Origin: Cupriavidus basilensis
GTDB lineage: Bacteria; Pseudomonadota; Gammaproteobacteria; Burkholderiales; Burkholderiaceae
Length of the DNA stretch: 64,000 bases
Reading direction: 5' to 3'
Assembly: GCF_000876015.1 (NCBI RefSeq)
Contig: NZ_BBQM01000034.1
Location: 16,613 to 80,612 of the forward strand
Part shown: positions 19,398-28,039 of the stretch, in pieces
How positions within the stretch are numbered: position 1 is the stretch's first letter
Layout of the letters: each line of letters starts with the position of its first letter
Translations under genes and position numbers: made by a program
Notes under the pieces: model-generated
The model's database searches: none
The model's input: the letters and a program-made list of their open reading frames with translations, nothing else
What the model was told of the DNA's origin: nothing

Positions 19398-19793
19398 TTA
19401 TTCCGCGGCTTCTTCGGCCGGGGCTTCGGTGATTTCCGGACGGTCGACCAGCTCGACCAGCGCCATCGGCGCATTGTCGCCCTGGCGGAAGCCGAACTTC
19501 AGGATACGCGTGTAGCCACCCGGACGGGCGTTGTAGCGCGGGCCCAGTTCGGTGAACAGCTTGGTGACGATGTCGCGGTCGCGCAGGCGGGCGAAGGCCA
19601 GGCGGCGGTTGGCAACGGTGTCCTTCTTGGCCAGCGTGATGAGGGGCTCGACGACCTTGCGCAGTTCCTTGGCCTTGGGCAGGGTGGTCTTGATCAGCTC
19701 GTGCTGGAACAGCGAGTTGGACATGTTGCGCAGCATCGCGAGACGGTGCGACGAGGTGCGGTTCAGTTTCCGCAAACCATGACGGTGACGCAT
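19398..19793 (-). CDS. rplQ: 50S ribosomal protein L17
   Basis: A 131-aa large-subunit protein near the exit tunnel. The ATG at 19793 gives the conserved MRHRHGLRKLNRTSSHR start. The C-terminal EITEAPAEEAAE is an acidic tail. It is the last gene of the alpha operon, after rpoA. Confidence 0.97.
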   Translation of the reverse strand: MRHRHGLRKLNRTSSHRLAMLRNMSNSLFQHELIKTTLPKAKELRKVVEPLITLAKKDTVANRRLAFARLRDRDIVTKLFTELGPRYNARPGGYTRILKFGFRQGDNAPMALVELVDRPEITEAPAEEAAE

Positions 19794-19956
19794 GATGATT
19801 CCTTTATTGCAATGTTTGACCAGCTCTTCTATCGCTTGGCCGGGACATTCCCCGGTTCGGCGCGGGCCGGTAGTCGGTTGAAGCGGCCGGCACATGCCGG
19901 CTGCCGGAATCGCCGCGCGCCGCGCGGGGACCAGCCCCGCGCGGCACGCAGCGACA

Positions 19957-20937
19957 TTACTTCTCGAGGCCTGCGGGCGGCCAGTTCTCGAGCTTCATGC
20001 CAAGGGTCAGGCCGCGCGAAGCCAGCACTTCCTTGATTTCGTTGAGCGACTTGCGACCCAGGTTCGGGGTCTTCAGCAGCTCGTTCTCGGTACGCTGGAT
20101 CAGGTCGCCGATGTAGTAGATGTTCTCGGCCTTCAGGCAGTTGGCCGAGCGCACCGTCAGCTCCAGGTCGTCGACCGGGCGCAGCAGGATCGGGTCGATC
20201 TGCGGCGTGCGGCTCGAGGCGGCTTCCGCCGACGACTCGGTGCCTTCCAGCGCGGCGAACACGGACAGCTGGTCGACCAGGATGCGGGCCGACTGGCGGA
20301 TCGCTTCCTCGGGCGAGATCACGCCGTCGGTCTCGATGTTCATGACCAGCTTGTCGAGGTCGGTACGCTGCTCGACGCGGGCCGATTCCACCGCGTACGA
20401 CACGCGGCGCACCGGCGAGAACGAGGCGTCCAGCACGATGCGGCCGATGACCTTGCCCGATTCGTCGCCGAACTTGCGCACGTTGCCCGGCACGTAGCCG
20501 CGGCCCTGCTCGACCTTGATCTGCATGTCGAGCTTGCCGCCGGCCGACAGGTGAGCGATCACGTGGCCGGGGTTGATGATCTCGACGTCGTGCGGCAGCT
20601 CGATGTCGGCAGCCGTGACCACGCCTTCGCCTTCCTTGCGCAGCGACACCGTGACTTCGTCGCGGTTGTGCAGCTTGAAGACCACGCCCTTCAGATTGAG
20701 CAGCAGGTTGACCACGTCTTCCTGCACGCCATCGATGGTGGAGTACTCGTGGACCACCCCAGCGATCGTGACTTCGGTCGGGGCGTAGCCGACCATCGAC
20801 GACAGCAGCACGCGACGCAGGGCGTTACCGAGCGTATGGCCGTAGCCACGCTCGAACGGCTCCATCACGACCTTGGCGTGGTGGTCGCCCAGCGGCTCTA
20901 CGGCGATGATTTTAGGCTTGAGGAGTGCTGTTTGCAT
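19957..20937 (-). CDS. rpoA: DNA-directed RNA polymerase alpha subunit
   Basis: A 326-aa subunit that nucleates RNA polymerase assembly and contacts UP elements and activators. The N-terminal assembly domain contains EPFERGYGHTLGNALRRVLLSS. The C-terminal domain contains VDDLELTVRSANCLKAENIYYIGDLIQRTENELLKTPNLGRKSLNEIKE. It lies between rpsD and rplQ in the usual alpha-operon position. Confidence 0.98.
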   Translation of the reverse strand: MQTALLKPKIIAVEPLGDHHAKVVMEPFERGYGHTLGNALRRVLLSSMVGYAPTEVTIAGVVHEYSTIDGVQEDVVNLLLNLKGVVFKLHNRDEVTVSLRKEGEGVVTAADIELPHDVEIINPGHVIAHLSAGGKLDMQIKVEQGRGYVPGNVRKFGDESGKVIGRIVLDASFSPVRRVSYAVESARVEQRTDLDKLVMNIETDGVISPEEAIRQSARILVDQLSVFAALEGTESSAEAASSRTPQIDPILLRPVDDLELTVRSANCLKAENIYYIGDLIQRTENELLKTPNLGRKSLNEIKEVLASRGLTLGMKLENWPPAGLEK

Positions 20938-21003
20938 TAGGTTGTCCTTTTCAATACCCTCGGCTCGTTACACCGATAAGGCTGACGTATGGAACCTGAA
21001 AAT

Positions 21004-21052
21004 CCCATCGTACGATGGGCAATAAGCCCGGCGCGCGGCAGCGCGTCGGGCT
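21004..21052 (-). promoter_or_regulatory. Two adjacent hairpins in the rpsD-rpoA spacer
   Basis: A perfect 16-bp palindrome cccatcgtacgatggg (21004-21019) is followed five bases later by a 12-bp hairpin with AGCCCG/CGGGCT outer arms and a ggca loop (21025-21052). No T-run follows on the minus strand. The position in the 181-base spacer before rpoA suggests an attenuator, a processing site or a ribosomal-protein-binding element. Confidence 0.5.
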
Positions 21053-21118
21053 GAAAGTGAAGCTTGACGGGAAACGCAAGCCCCTGACCGTTCGATGGTG
21101 TCGGACAGATTCGAGCGA

Positions 21119-21742
21119 TTAGCGCGAATACAATTCGACGATCAGGCTTTCGTTGATGTCACCCGAGATATCGGCGCGGTCCGGCACTTGCTTGAACGTG
21201 CCTTCGAACTTCTTCGCGTCAACGCTGACCCATTGCGGGAAACCCGACTGCTCGGCCAGCGACAGGGCCTCGGCGATGCGGACTTGCTTCTTCGACTGCT
21301 CGCGGATGGTGATGACGTCACCGGCCTTGACCTGTGCCGACGGCACGTTCAGGGCCTGGCCGTTCAGCAGGATCGCCTTGTGCGAGACCAGCTGGCGCGC
21401 TTCGGCGCGGGTCGAGCCGAAGCCCATGCGGTAGACGACGTTGTCCAGGCGCGATTCCAGCAGTTGCAGCAGCTTCTCGCCGGTGTTGCCCTTGCGGCGG
21501 TCGGCTTCGGCGAAGTAGCGGCGGAACTGGCGCTCGAGCACGCCGTAGATGCGCTTGACCTTCTGCTTTTCACGCAGCTGGTTGCCGTAGTCGGAGGTGC
21601 GTGCACCGGAGGTGCGGCCGTGCTGGCCCGGCTTGCTGTCCAGCTTGCACTTGTCGGCAAGCGAGCGGCGTGCGCTCTTCAGGAACAGGTCGGTACCTTC
21701 ACGGCGGGAGAGTTTGGCCTTCGGGCCGATATAACGTGCCAC
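21119..21742 (-). CDS. rpsD: 30S ribosomal protein S4
   Basis: A 207-aa primary 16S rRNA binding protein; in enterics it represses the alpha operon. The start is GTG at 21742, with AGGAAG upstream, giving MARYIGPKAKLSRREG. The S4 RNA-binding domain is near residues 98-160 (SRLDNVVYRMGFGSTRAEARQLVSHKAILLNG). A 296-base gap separates it from rpsK, unusually long inside this run. Confidence 0.97.
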   Translation of the reverse strand: MARYIGPKAKLSRREGTDLFLKSARRSLADKCKLDSKPGQHGRTSGARTSDYGNQLREKQKVKRIYGVLERQFRRYFAEADRRKGNTGEKLLQLLESRLDNVVYRMGFGSTRAEARQLVSHKAILLNGQALNVPSAQVKAGDVITIREQSKKQVRIAEALSLAEQSGFPQWVSVDAKKFEGTFKQVPDRADISGDINESLIVELYSR

Positions 21743-22038
21743 TTTATCTTCCTTCCTGATCGATCGCGGCGCCTTCTGTACGCGCCGCGAGTCCGCCTGC
21801 TCCGCCCTTGCGGGGCGCCGAGTGGCGGACGGTGGGCTTATCCAGCGCACGCCCCGCAGGGTGCGCGCAAAAGCATGACTGGCTGCGCCGGGCCGCGGAA
21901 CAAGGCTTCGATCCGACAAACGCAAGGCGCAAAACGAAAACCTGCCGCAAAGCTGATGCAGCAGGTGAACGTACGATAGTACCACACCGGAACACCGGCA
22001 GGAAAACCCCGCCGGCTATCCGGGTACGACGGCGTCGC
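21743..22038 (-). promoter_or_regulatory. Structured leader between rpsK and rpsD
   Basis: On the minus strand this spacer holds gtccgcc/ggcggac arms (21791-21797 with 21824-21830) enclosing an inner GC hairpin. A second 8-bp hairpin with cgcggcgc/gcgccgcg arms (21765-21789) ends about 22 bases before the rpsD GTG. A TACTAT box sits near 21976. It could be an S4 autoregulatory target; this is inference. Confidence 0.4.
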
Positions 22039-22440
22039 TCAGATGCGGCGGCGCTTCGGCGGACGGCAGCCGTTGTGCGGCACCGGCGTCACGTCTTCGA
22101 TCACCGAGATCTTGATGCCCAGCGCGTTCAGCGCGCGGACAGCGGATTCACGGCCAGGGCCGGGGCCCTTGATGCGCACGTCCAGGTTCTTGATGCCCTG
22201 GTCTTGCGCCACGCGGCCGGCGTTCTCGGCTGCGACCTGGGCTGCGAACGGGGTCGACTTGCGCGAACCCTTGAAGCCCTGGCCACCCGAGGTCGCCCAC
22301 GCCAGGGCATTGCCCTGACGGTCGGTGATCGTGATGATGGTGTTGTTGAACGAAGCGTGGACGTGCGCAATGCCGTCGGCAACGTTCTTCTTGACCTTCT
22401 TACGCGCGCGCTGGGCGGCGTTGTTCGGACCTTTTGCCAT
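22039..22440 (-). CDS. rpsK: 30S ribosomal protein S11
   Basis: A 133-aa platform protein of the small subunit. Conserved segments are ASFNNTIITITDRQGNALAW, GFKGSRKSTPFAAQ and the C-terminal THNG-equivalent VPHNGCRPPKRRRI. It lies between rpsM and rpsD in the alpha operon. Confidence 0.98.
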   Translation of the reverse strand: MAKGPNNAAQRARKKVKKNVADGIAHVHASFNNTIITITDRQGNALAWATSGGQGFKGSRKSTPFAAQVAAENAGRVAQDQGIKNLDVRIKGPGPGRESAVRALNALGIKISVIEDVTPVPHNGCRPPKRRRI

Positions 22441-22464
22441 TAGTTTCTTCCTCTGCCTTCGGCT

Positions 22465-22830
22465 TTACTTCTTCAGAGCCACGCCGGCCTTACGCGGACC
22501 CTTGCGGGTACGGGCGTTGGTGCGGGTGCGCTGACCGCGCATCGGGAGGCCCCTGCGGTGACGGACGCCACGATAGCAACCAAGGTCCATCAGACGCTTG
22601 ATGTTCATCGTGGTTTCACGACGCAGGTCACCCTCGACCGTGGCCTTGCCGACTTCGTCACGAAGCTTTTCCAGGTCGGCGTCGGTCAGGTCCTTGACCT
22701 TCTTGTCAAACGGAACGCCGGTGGCCTCGCAAATCTTGCGGGCGCGCGAGCGGCCGATACCGTAAATAGCCGTCAGGCCGATCTCGGTATGCTTGTGGTT
22801 CGGGATGTTAACCCCTGCGATACGTGCCAT
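22465..22830 (-). CDS. rpsM: 30S ribosomal protein S13
   Basis: A 121-aa head protein of the small subunit that bridges to L5. Conserved ARIAGVNIPNHKH start, IYGIGRSRA helix-two-turn-helix and basic C-terminal tail GQRTRTNARTRKGPRK. It is the first gene of the alpha group, after rpmJ. Confidence 0.98.
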   Translation of the reverse strand: MARIAGVNIPNHKHTEIGLTAIYGIGRSRARKICEATGVPFDKKVKDLTDADLEKLRDEVGKATVEGDLRRETTMNIKRLMDLGCYRGVRHRRGLPMRGQRTRTNARTRKGPRKAGVALKK

Positions 22831-22849
22831 TCGTCAATCCTCTTTACGA

Positions 22850-22966
22850 TTAGCCTTGGCGTTGCTTGTGGCGGGGATCCGACGAGCAGATCACGCGCAC
22901 GACACCGTTGCGCTTGATGATTTTGCAGTTGCGGCAAATGCGCTTAACAGAAGCCAGCACTTTCAT
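22850..22966 (-). CDS. rpmJ: 50S ribosomal protein L36
   Basis: A 38-aa zinc-ribbon protein of the large subunit. The translation begins [15 protein letters not shown] and ends [13 protein letters not shown] plus a later Cys and the PRH histidine form the zinc site (the C+ paralog). It has an ATG at 22966 and a TAA at 22850, and lies between infA and rpsM as in other proteobacteria. Confidence 0.95.
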
Positions 22967-22997
22967 GATTTTCCTCTTCCTTCAATTCCTGTTCGCT

Positions 22998-23216
22998 TCA
23001 CTTCGTCCGAAAGACGATACGCGCGCGTGACAGATCATATGGAGTCAGCTCAACCGTCACCTTGTCACCCGGAAGAATCCGGATGTAGTTCATTCTCATC
23101 TTCCCGGAGATGTGGCCCAGCACTACGTGGCCATTCTCCAGTTTGACTCGGAACGTCGCATTGGGAAGGTTTTCCAGGACCTCCCCCTGCATCTGGATGA
23201 CGTCGTCTTTTGCCAT
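22998..23216 (-). CDS. infA: Translation initiation factor IF-1
   Basis: A 72-aa OB-fold factor that occupies the A site during initiation. Sequence: MAKDDVIQMQGEVLENLPNA..., ending SRARIVFRTK. Location between secY and rpmJ is a common betaproteobacterial arrangement. A second infA elsewhere in the genome is frequent in this group. Confidence 0.97.
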   Translation of the reverse strand: MAKDDVIQMQGEVLENLPNATFRVKLENGHVVLGHISGKMRMNYIRILPGDKVTVELTPYDLSRARIVFRTK

Positions 23217-23239
23217 ACCTAGCCCGTACCGACCCGGCT

Positions 23240-24583
23240 TCAGCGCAAGGTCAAATTACCCTTGAAATTCGCTTTCTTCAGCAGGGACTCATATTGCTGC
23301 GACATGACATAGGACTGGACCTGGGCCATGAAATCCATCGTGACGACCACGATGATCAGCAGCGAGGTTCCGCCAAAATAGAACGGAACGTTCCAGCGCA
23401 GTACCAGGAATTCCGGCAACAGGCAGACCAGTGTGATGTAGATCGCACCAGCCAGCGTCAGACGCACAAGGATCTTGTCGATGTAGCGCGTCGTCTGCTC
23501 GCCCGGACGAATGCCCGGAATGAAGGCACCGCTTTTCTTCAGGTTGTCCGCCACTTCACGGCTGTTGTACACCAGGGCCGTATAGAAGAAGCAGAAAAAT
23601 ACAATCGCAGCAGCGTACAGCAGGATGTAGACCGGCTGGCCCGGCGACAGCGTTGCCGCCAGGTCCTTGATGAACCGGCCCGCAGCGCCCGTCGAGTCAG
23701 AGGTGAACCAGCCCGCGATGGTCGCCGGGAACAGGATGATCGACGATGCGAAGATCGGCGGAATCACCCCGGCCATGTTCAGCTTCAGCGGCAGGTGCGA
23801 CGACTGGCCGCCGTACACCTTGTTGCCGACCTGACGCTTGGCATAGTTCACCAGGATCTTGCGCTGGCCGCGCTCGACGAACACCACGGCGAAAGTCACG
23901 CCGGCGATGATCGCCACGATCAGGATCGACGCGATGATGCTCATCGAACCGGTGCGAACCAGCTCGAAGAGACCGCCGATCGCGTTGGGCAGGCCCGCCG
24001 CGATACCGCCGAAGATGATGATCGAGATGCCGTTGCCCAGACCCCGCTCGGTGATCTGCTCACCCAGCCACATCAGGAACATCGTGCCGGTCACCAGCGT
24101 GATCACCGCCGTGGCCCGGAACATCAGCCCCGGGTCGATCACCAGGCCAGGCTGGGATTCCAGCGCGACCGCGATCGACAGCGCCTGGAAGGTGGCCAGG
24201 ACCACCGTGCCGTAGCGCGTGTACTGCGTGATCTTGCGTTGACCCGCCTGCCCTTCCTTCTTCAGCGACTCCAGCTGCGGCAGCACGATCGTCAGCAACT
24301 GCATGATGATCGACGCCGAGATGTACGGCATGATGCCGAGCGCGAAGACGGTAAAGCGCGACAGCGCACCGCCCGAGAACAGGTTGAACATCCCGAGGAT
24401 GCCACCCGACTGACTCTGGAAAAGCTTCGCGAGCTGTTCAGGATCGATGCCCGGCACCGGAATATGCGCTCCGATGCGGTACACGATCAAGGCCAGCACC
24501 AGGAACATCAGCCGGCGCTTGAGGTCGCCGTACTTCGCCGTGTTCTTGGCTTGCGTGCTTGCATTGGGTTTCGCCGTGGCCAA
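23240..24583 (-). CDS. secY: Protein translocase subunit SecY
   Basis: A 447-aa pore subunit of the SecYEG translocon with ten membrane helices. Conserved IPVPGID plug-proximal region and GIMPYISASIIMQLL helix. The start appears to be TTG at 24583 (MATAKPNAS...), with GGAG six bases upstream. The next in-frame ATG would remove the conserved cytoplasmic N-terminus AKYGDLKRRL. It follows rplO in the spc operon. Confidence 0.96.
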   Translation of the reverse strand: MATAKPNASTQAKNTAKYGDLKRRLMFLVLALIVYRIGAHIPVPGIDPEQLAKLFQSQSGGILGMFNLFSGGALSRFTVFALGIMPYISASIIMQLLTIVLPQLESLKKEGQAGQRKITQYTRYGTVVLATFQALSIAVALESQPGLVIDPGLMFRATAVITLVTGTMFLMWLGEQITERGLGNGISIIIFGGIAAGLPNAIGGLFELVRTGSMSIIASILIVAIIAGVTFAVVFVERGQRKILVNYAKRQVGNKVYGGQSSHLPLKLNMAGVIPPIFASSIILFPATIAGWFTSDSTGAAGRFIKDLAATLSPGQPVYILLYAAAIVFFCFFYTALVYNSREVADNLKKSGAFIPGIRPGEQTTRYIDKILVRLTLAGAIYITLVCLLPEFLVLRWNVPFYFGGTSLLIIVVVTMDFMAQVQSYVMSQQYESLLKKANFKGNLTLR

Positions 24584-24631
24584 ACGATGCTCCGACTGTG
24601 ACTCGCCTATGCTGCGAAATCAGCTGCTAAA

Positions 24632-25066
24632 TTACGCCGCGATCTGACCGCCGGCGGCTTCGATCGCAGCCTTGGCGCCAGCGGTGGCACCCAGACCCTT
24701 GATCGTCACCTTGCGGGTCAGCTCACCGGCCTTGATGACCTTGGCGCTCTTGACCAGATCAGCCACCAGGCCAGCCTGCTTCAGAACCAGCAGGTCCACT
24801 TCGGCCGCTTCCAGACGCTCGATGTCGCGCAGGCTCACCTCGGCGGTGAATTCCTTCGTCAGCGAGGTGAAGCCGCGCTTCGGCAGGCGACGATACAGCG
24901 GCATTTGACCGCCTTCGAAGCCGACCTTGTGGAAGCCGCCCGAACGCGACTTCTGACCCTTGTGGCCACGACCGGCAGTCTTGCCCAGGCCGGAGCCGAT
25001 ACCGCGGCCGACGCGACGCTTGGCGTGCTTCGAACCGGCGGCCGGTTTCAGGTTGTTCAGTTGCAT
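24632..25066 (-). CDS. rplO: 50S ribosomal protein L15
   Basis: A 144-aa late-assembly large-subunit protein. Start MQLNNLKPAAGSKHAKRRVGRG and the Gly/Arg-rich loop SGLGKTAGRGHKGQKSRSGG are diagnostic. It sits between rpmD and secY. Confidence 0.97.
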   Translation of the reverse strand: MQLNNLKPAAGSKHAKRRVGRGIGSGLGKTAGRGHKGQKSRSGGFHKVGFEGGQMPLYRRLPKRGFTSLTKEFTAEVSLRDIERLEAAEVDLLVLKQAGLVADLVKSAKVIKAGELTRKVTIKGLGATAGAKAAIEAAGGQIAA

Positions 25067-25086
25067 CTTGCTCTCCGTGTCCGGTA

Positions 25087-25269
25087 TCAGGCCAGAACCT
25101 TGACCAGGTACGACACCTTGTTGATCATGCCGCGCACGGCGGGCGTGTCCTGCAGCTCCGACACCGAGTTGATGCGGCGCAGGCCCAGGCCACGGACGGT
25201 GGCGCGATGATCCTCGCGCGTGCCGATCAGGCTGCGCACGAGTTGCACTTTTACGGTTTGTTGCGACAT
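25087..25269 (-). CDS. rpmD: 50S ribosomal protein L30
   Basis: A 60-aa large-subunit protein: MSQQTVKVQLVRSLIGTREDH, then the VRGLGLRRINSVSELQDTP core. Spc operon position between rpsE and rplO. Confidence 0.97.
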   Translation of the reverse strand: MSQQTVKVQLVRSLIGTREDHRATVRGLGLRRINSVSELQDTPAVRGMINKVSYLVKVLA

Positions 25270-25282
25270 TTCGTCCGACTCC

Positions 25283-25801
25283 TTAACCGAGGATGTCTTC
25301 GACCGACTTGCCGCGCTTCGCGGCGATCTCGCCCGGCGTGCTCATCTTCTGAAGACCGTCCAGCGTGGCGCGAACCATGTTGTACGGATTGGTCGAGCCG
25401 TGCGACTTGGTCACCACGTTGGTGACGCCCATCACTTCGAAAATCGCGCGCATCGGGCCGCCGGCGATCACGCCGGTACCTTCCTTGGCCGGCATCATCA
25501 GCACCTTGGCGGCGCCGTGCTTGCCCACGACTTCGTGTTGCAGCGTGCCGTTCTTGAGCGAGACCTTGACCATCTTGCGACGGGCTTCGTCCATTGCCTT
25601 CTGAACTGCCACCGGCACTTCCTTGGCCTTGCCCTTGCCCATGCCGATGCGGCCATCGCCGTCACCGACCACGGTCAGCGCAGCGAAACCGAGAATCCGG
25701 CCGCCCTTCACCACCTTGGTGACGCGGTTGACCGAGATCATCTTCTCGCGGAGGCCGTCGTCGCGTTCGTCCTGCTGGACTTTTGCTTGCATCTTTGCCA
25801 T
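25283..25801 (-). CDS. rpsE: 30S ribosomal protein S5
   Basis: A 172-aa small-subunit protein involved in decoding fidelity. It has the double-stranded RNA-binding-like domain LREKMISVNRVTKVVKGGR and the conserved GKGKAKEVPVAVQKA. An in-frame ATG at codon 4 is an alternative start. It lies between rplR and rpmD. Confidence 0.97.
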   Translation of the reverse strand: MAKMQAKVQQDERDDGLREKMISVNRVTKVVKGGRILGFAALTVVGDGDGRIGMGKGKAKEVPVAVQKAMDEARRKMVKVSLKNGTLQHEVVGKHGAAKVLMMPAKEGTGVIAGGPMRAIFEVMGVTNVVTKSHGSTNPYNMVRATLDGLQKMSTPGEIAAKRGKSVEDILG

Positions 25802-25822
25802 GACGTATCTCTCTTTGTGCGC

Positions 25823-26179
25823 TTAGAACTTGAGGCCGGCTTCACGCGCAGCGTCGGCCAGGGCCTTCACGCGACCGTGGAAGCGGAAGCCGCCGCGATC
25901 GAACGCAACGGTCTCCACGCCGGCAGCCTTCGCCTTCTCGGCGATGCGCTTGCCGATCAGGCTCGCAGCGGCGGCGGTAGCACCGCTGCCGGTCAGTTCC
26001 TTGCGCACTTCTGCCTCGACGGTCGAAGCCGAAGCCAGCACTTGCGTGCCGCACGGCGAGTAGACCTGGGCGTAAATATGCGAATTCGTACGGAACACGG
26101 TCAGACGATTGACTTTCAGTTCCGCGATCTTGGCGCGGGTCTGACGTGCACGGCGCAAACGAGCGTCTTTCTTGTTCAT
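25823..26179 (-). CDS. rplR: 50S ribosomal protein L18
   Basis: A 118-aa 5S rRNA-binding protein: MNKKDARLRRARQTRAKI, then RLTVFRTNSHIYAQV and FDRGGFRFHGRVKALADAAREAGL. Spc operon position. Confidence 0.97.
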   Translation of the reverse strand: MNKKDARLRRARQTRAKIAELKVNRLTVFRTNSHIYAQVYSPCGTQVLASASTVEAEVRKELTGSGATAAAASLIGKRIAEKAKAAGVETVAFDRGGFRFHGRVKALADAAREAGLKF

Positions 26180-26190
26180 GATTGCACCCC

Positions 26191-26724
26191 TTACTTCTTC
26201 TTGGTTTCCTTCAGGATGACGCGCTCGTCCGAGTAGCGAACGCCCTTGCCCTTGTAGGGCTCAGGCGGACGGTACGCGCGGACTTCCGCGGCAACCTGAC
26301 CGACTTTCTGCTTGTCCGCACCCTTGATGATGATCTCGGTCTGCGTGGGCGTTGTCGCCGTCACGCCTTCCGGCATCGCATGGATCACGTCGTGCGAGAA
26401 ACCAAGCTGGAGCTTGAGCGCGGTACCTTGCAGCTGGGCACGGTAGCCCACGCCGACCAGGTTCAGCTTGCGCTCGAAACCGGTGGTCACACCCTTGACC
26501 ATATTGGCCACCAGGGCGCGCATGGTGCCCTGCAGTGCGTTTGCTTCGCGCGATTCGTCGGCCGGGACGAAGGTCAGCGTGTCGTTTTCGACCTTGACCT
26601 GCACCAGGCTGTGAATCGGCTGCGTCAGCGTGCCGAGCGGGCCCTTAACGGAGAGCACGCCGGCCGCCACATTGACTTCTGCGCCTTTGGGCAGCGCGAT
26701 GGGAGCCTTACCTACACGGGACAT
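26191..26724 (-). CDS. rplF: 50S ribosomal protein L6
   Basis: A 177-aa large-subunit protein near the factor-binding site: MSRVGKAPIALPKGAEV start, and the C-terminal signature RPPEPYKGKGVRYSDERV. It lies between rpsH and rplR. Confidence 0.98.
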   Translation of the reverse strand: MSRVGKAPIALPKGAEVNVAAGVLSVKGPLGTLTQPIHSLVQVKVENDTLTFVPADESREANALQGTMRALVANMVKGVTTGFERKLNLVGVGYRAQLQGTALKLQLGFSHDVIHAMPEGVTATTPTQTEIIIKGADKQKVGQVAAEVRAYRPPEPYKGKGVRYSDERVILKETKKK

Positions 26725-26733
26725 GGTTACTCC

Positions 26734-27129
26734 TTACGCGACGTAGCAGAGAACTTCGCCGCCCACGCCAGTGGCACGTGCCTTGCGATCGGTCATCAGA
26801 CCCTGCGGGGTCGAGATGATCGCGACGCCCAGGCCGTTCATCACTTGGGGGATGTCGCTGCGGCCCTTGTACACGCGCAGGCCGGGCTTCGAGACGCGTT
26901 CGATGCGCTCGATGACCGGACGGCCGGCGTAGTACTTCAGACCGATGCTCAGTTGTGCCTTGCCGCCATCTTCCTGCACGGCGTAGTCGTCGATGTAGCC
27001 TTCGTCCTTCAGGACCTTGGCGATTGCCACTTTCAGCTTCGACGACGGCATGACAACCGACGCCTTCTGCACGCCCTGGGCGTTGCGGATGCGCGTCAGC
27101 ATATCGGCGATAGGATCGCTCATGCTCAT
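26734..27129 (-). CDS. rpsH: 30S ribosomal protein S8
   Basis: A 131-aa central-domain 16S rRNA binder; in E. coli it is the spc-operon repressor. MSMSDPIADMLTRIRNAQ start; the C-terminal domain has ISTPQGLMTDRKARATGVGGE. An in-frame ATG at codon 3 is an alternative start. Confidence 0.97.
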   Translation of the reverse strand: MSMSDPIADMLTRIRNAQGVQKASVVMPSSKLKVAIAKVLKDEGYIDDYAVQEDGGKAQLSIGLKYYAGRPVIERIERVSKPGLRVYKGRSDIPQVMNGLGVAIISTPQGLMTDRKARATGVGGEVLCYVA

Positions 27130-27156
27130 ACTGTTTCTCCTGTAGCCTGTGCGTAA

Positions 27157-27462
27157 TTACCAGCTGGCTTTCGTCAGACCCGGGATTTCGCCACGGAAGG
27201 CGATTTCACGGATCTTGTTACGCGCCAGGCCAAACTTGCGGAAGGTACCGCGGGGACGACCGGTGATCGCGCAGCGATTGCGCTGACGGGTCGGGTTCGC
27301 GTTGCGCGGGAGCTGCTGCAGCTCCAGACGAGCGCCATAACGCTCTTCTTCCGACTTTTCCTGGTCGTCGATAATGGCCTTGAGGGATGCGCGCTTCCCG
27401 GCATACTTCGCCACGAGCCTTGCGCGCTTCTTCTCACGTTCAATCAGAGCCAATTTAGCCAC
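27157..27462 (-). CDS. rpsN: 30S ribosomal protein S14
   Basis: A 101-aa small-subunit head protein of the long, zinc-free type (no CxxC motif). The start is GTG at 27462, giving MAKLALIEREKKRARLV. C-terminal CAITGRPRGTFRKFGLARNKIRE is diagnostic. It is separated from rplE by nine bases. Confidence 0.96.
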   Translation of the reverse strand: MAKLALIEREKKRARLVAKYAGKRASLKAIIDDQEKSEEERYGARLELQQLPRNANPTRQRNRCAITGRPRGTFRKFGLARNKIREIAFRGEIPGLTKASW

Positions 27463-27471
27463 GGTAACCCC

Positions 27472-28014
27472 TTAATTACGGAACGGGAACTTGAATGCAC
27501 CGAGGAGCGCCTTGGCTTCCTCGTCATTCTTAGCCGTCGTCGTGATGCTGATGTTCAGACCGCGCAGCGCGTCGATCTTGTCGTACTCGATTTCGGGGAA
27601 AATGATCTGCTCTTTCACACCGATGTTGTAGTTGCCACGACCATCGAACGAGCGGCCCGACACACCACGGAAGTCACGCACGCGCGGCAGCGCCACGGTC
27701 ACGAAACGATCCAGGAATTCGAACATGCGTTCGCCGCGCAGCGTCACCATCGCGCCGATGGGATAACCCTGGCGGATCTTGAAGCCTGCGATTGCCTTCT
27801 TGGCCTTCGTCACCACCGGCTTCTGGCCGGCGATCTTGGTCAGGTCGCCCACGGCCAGCTCAATGACCTTCTTGTCATTGATGGCTTCGCCAAGGCCCAT
27901 GTTCAGGGTGATCTTGGTGATGCGCGGCACTTCCATGACCGACTTGTAGCCGAACTGTTCGATCAGCTTCGGTACGACCTGTTCTTTGTAAAACTCTTGC
28001 AGACGTGCTGTCAT
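27472..28014 (-). CDS. rplE: 50S ribosomal protein L5
   Basis: A 180-aa 5S rRNA-binding protein of the central protuberance. ATG at 28014 gives MTARLQEFYKEQVVPKL with GGAG upstream. Conserved PRITKITLNMGLGEA and GRGNYNIGVKEQIIFPEI. A TTG two codons upstream is a less likely start. Confidence 0.97.
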   Translation of the reverse strand: MTARLQEFYKEQVVPKLIEQFGYKSVMEVPRITKITLNMGLGEAINDKKVIELAVGDLTKIAGQKPVVTKAKKAIAGFKIRQGYPIGAMVTLRGERMFEFLDRFVTVALPRVRDFRGVSGRSFDGRGNYNIGVKEQIIFPEIEYDKIDALRGLNISITTTAKNDEEAKALLGAFKFPFRN

Positions 28015-28039
28015 GCTCAACTCCTATCCTTGCCCAGAA

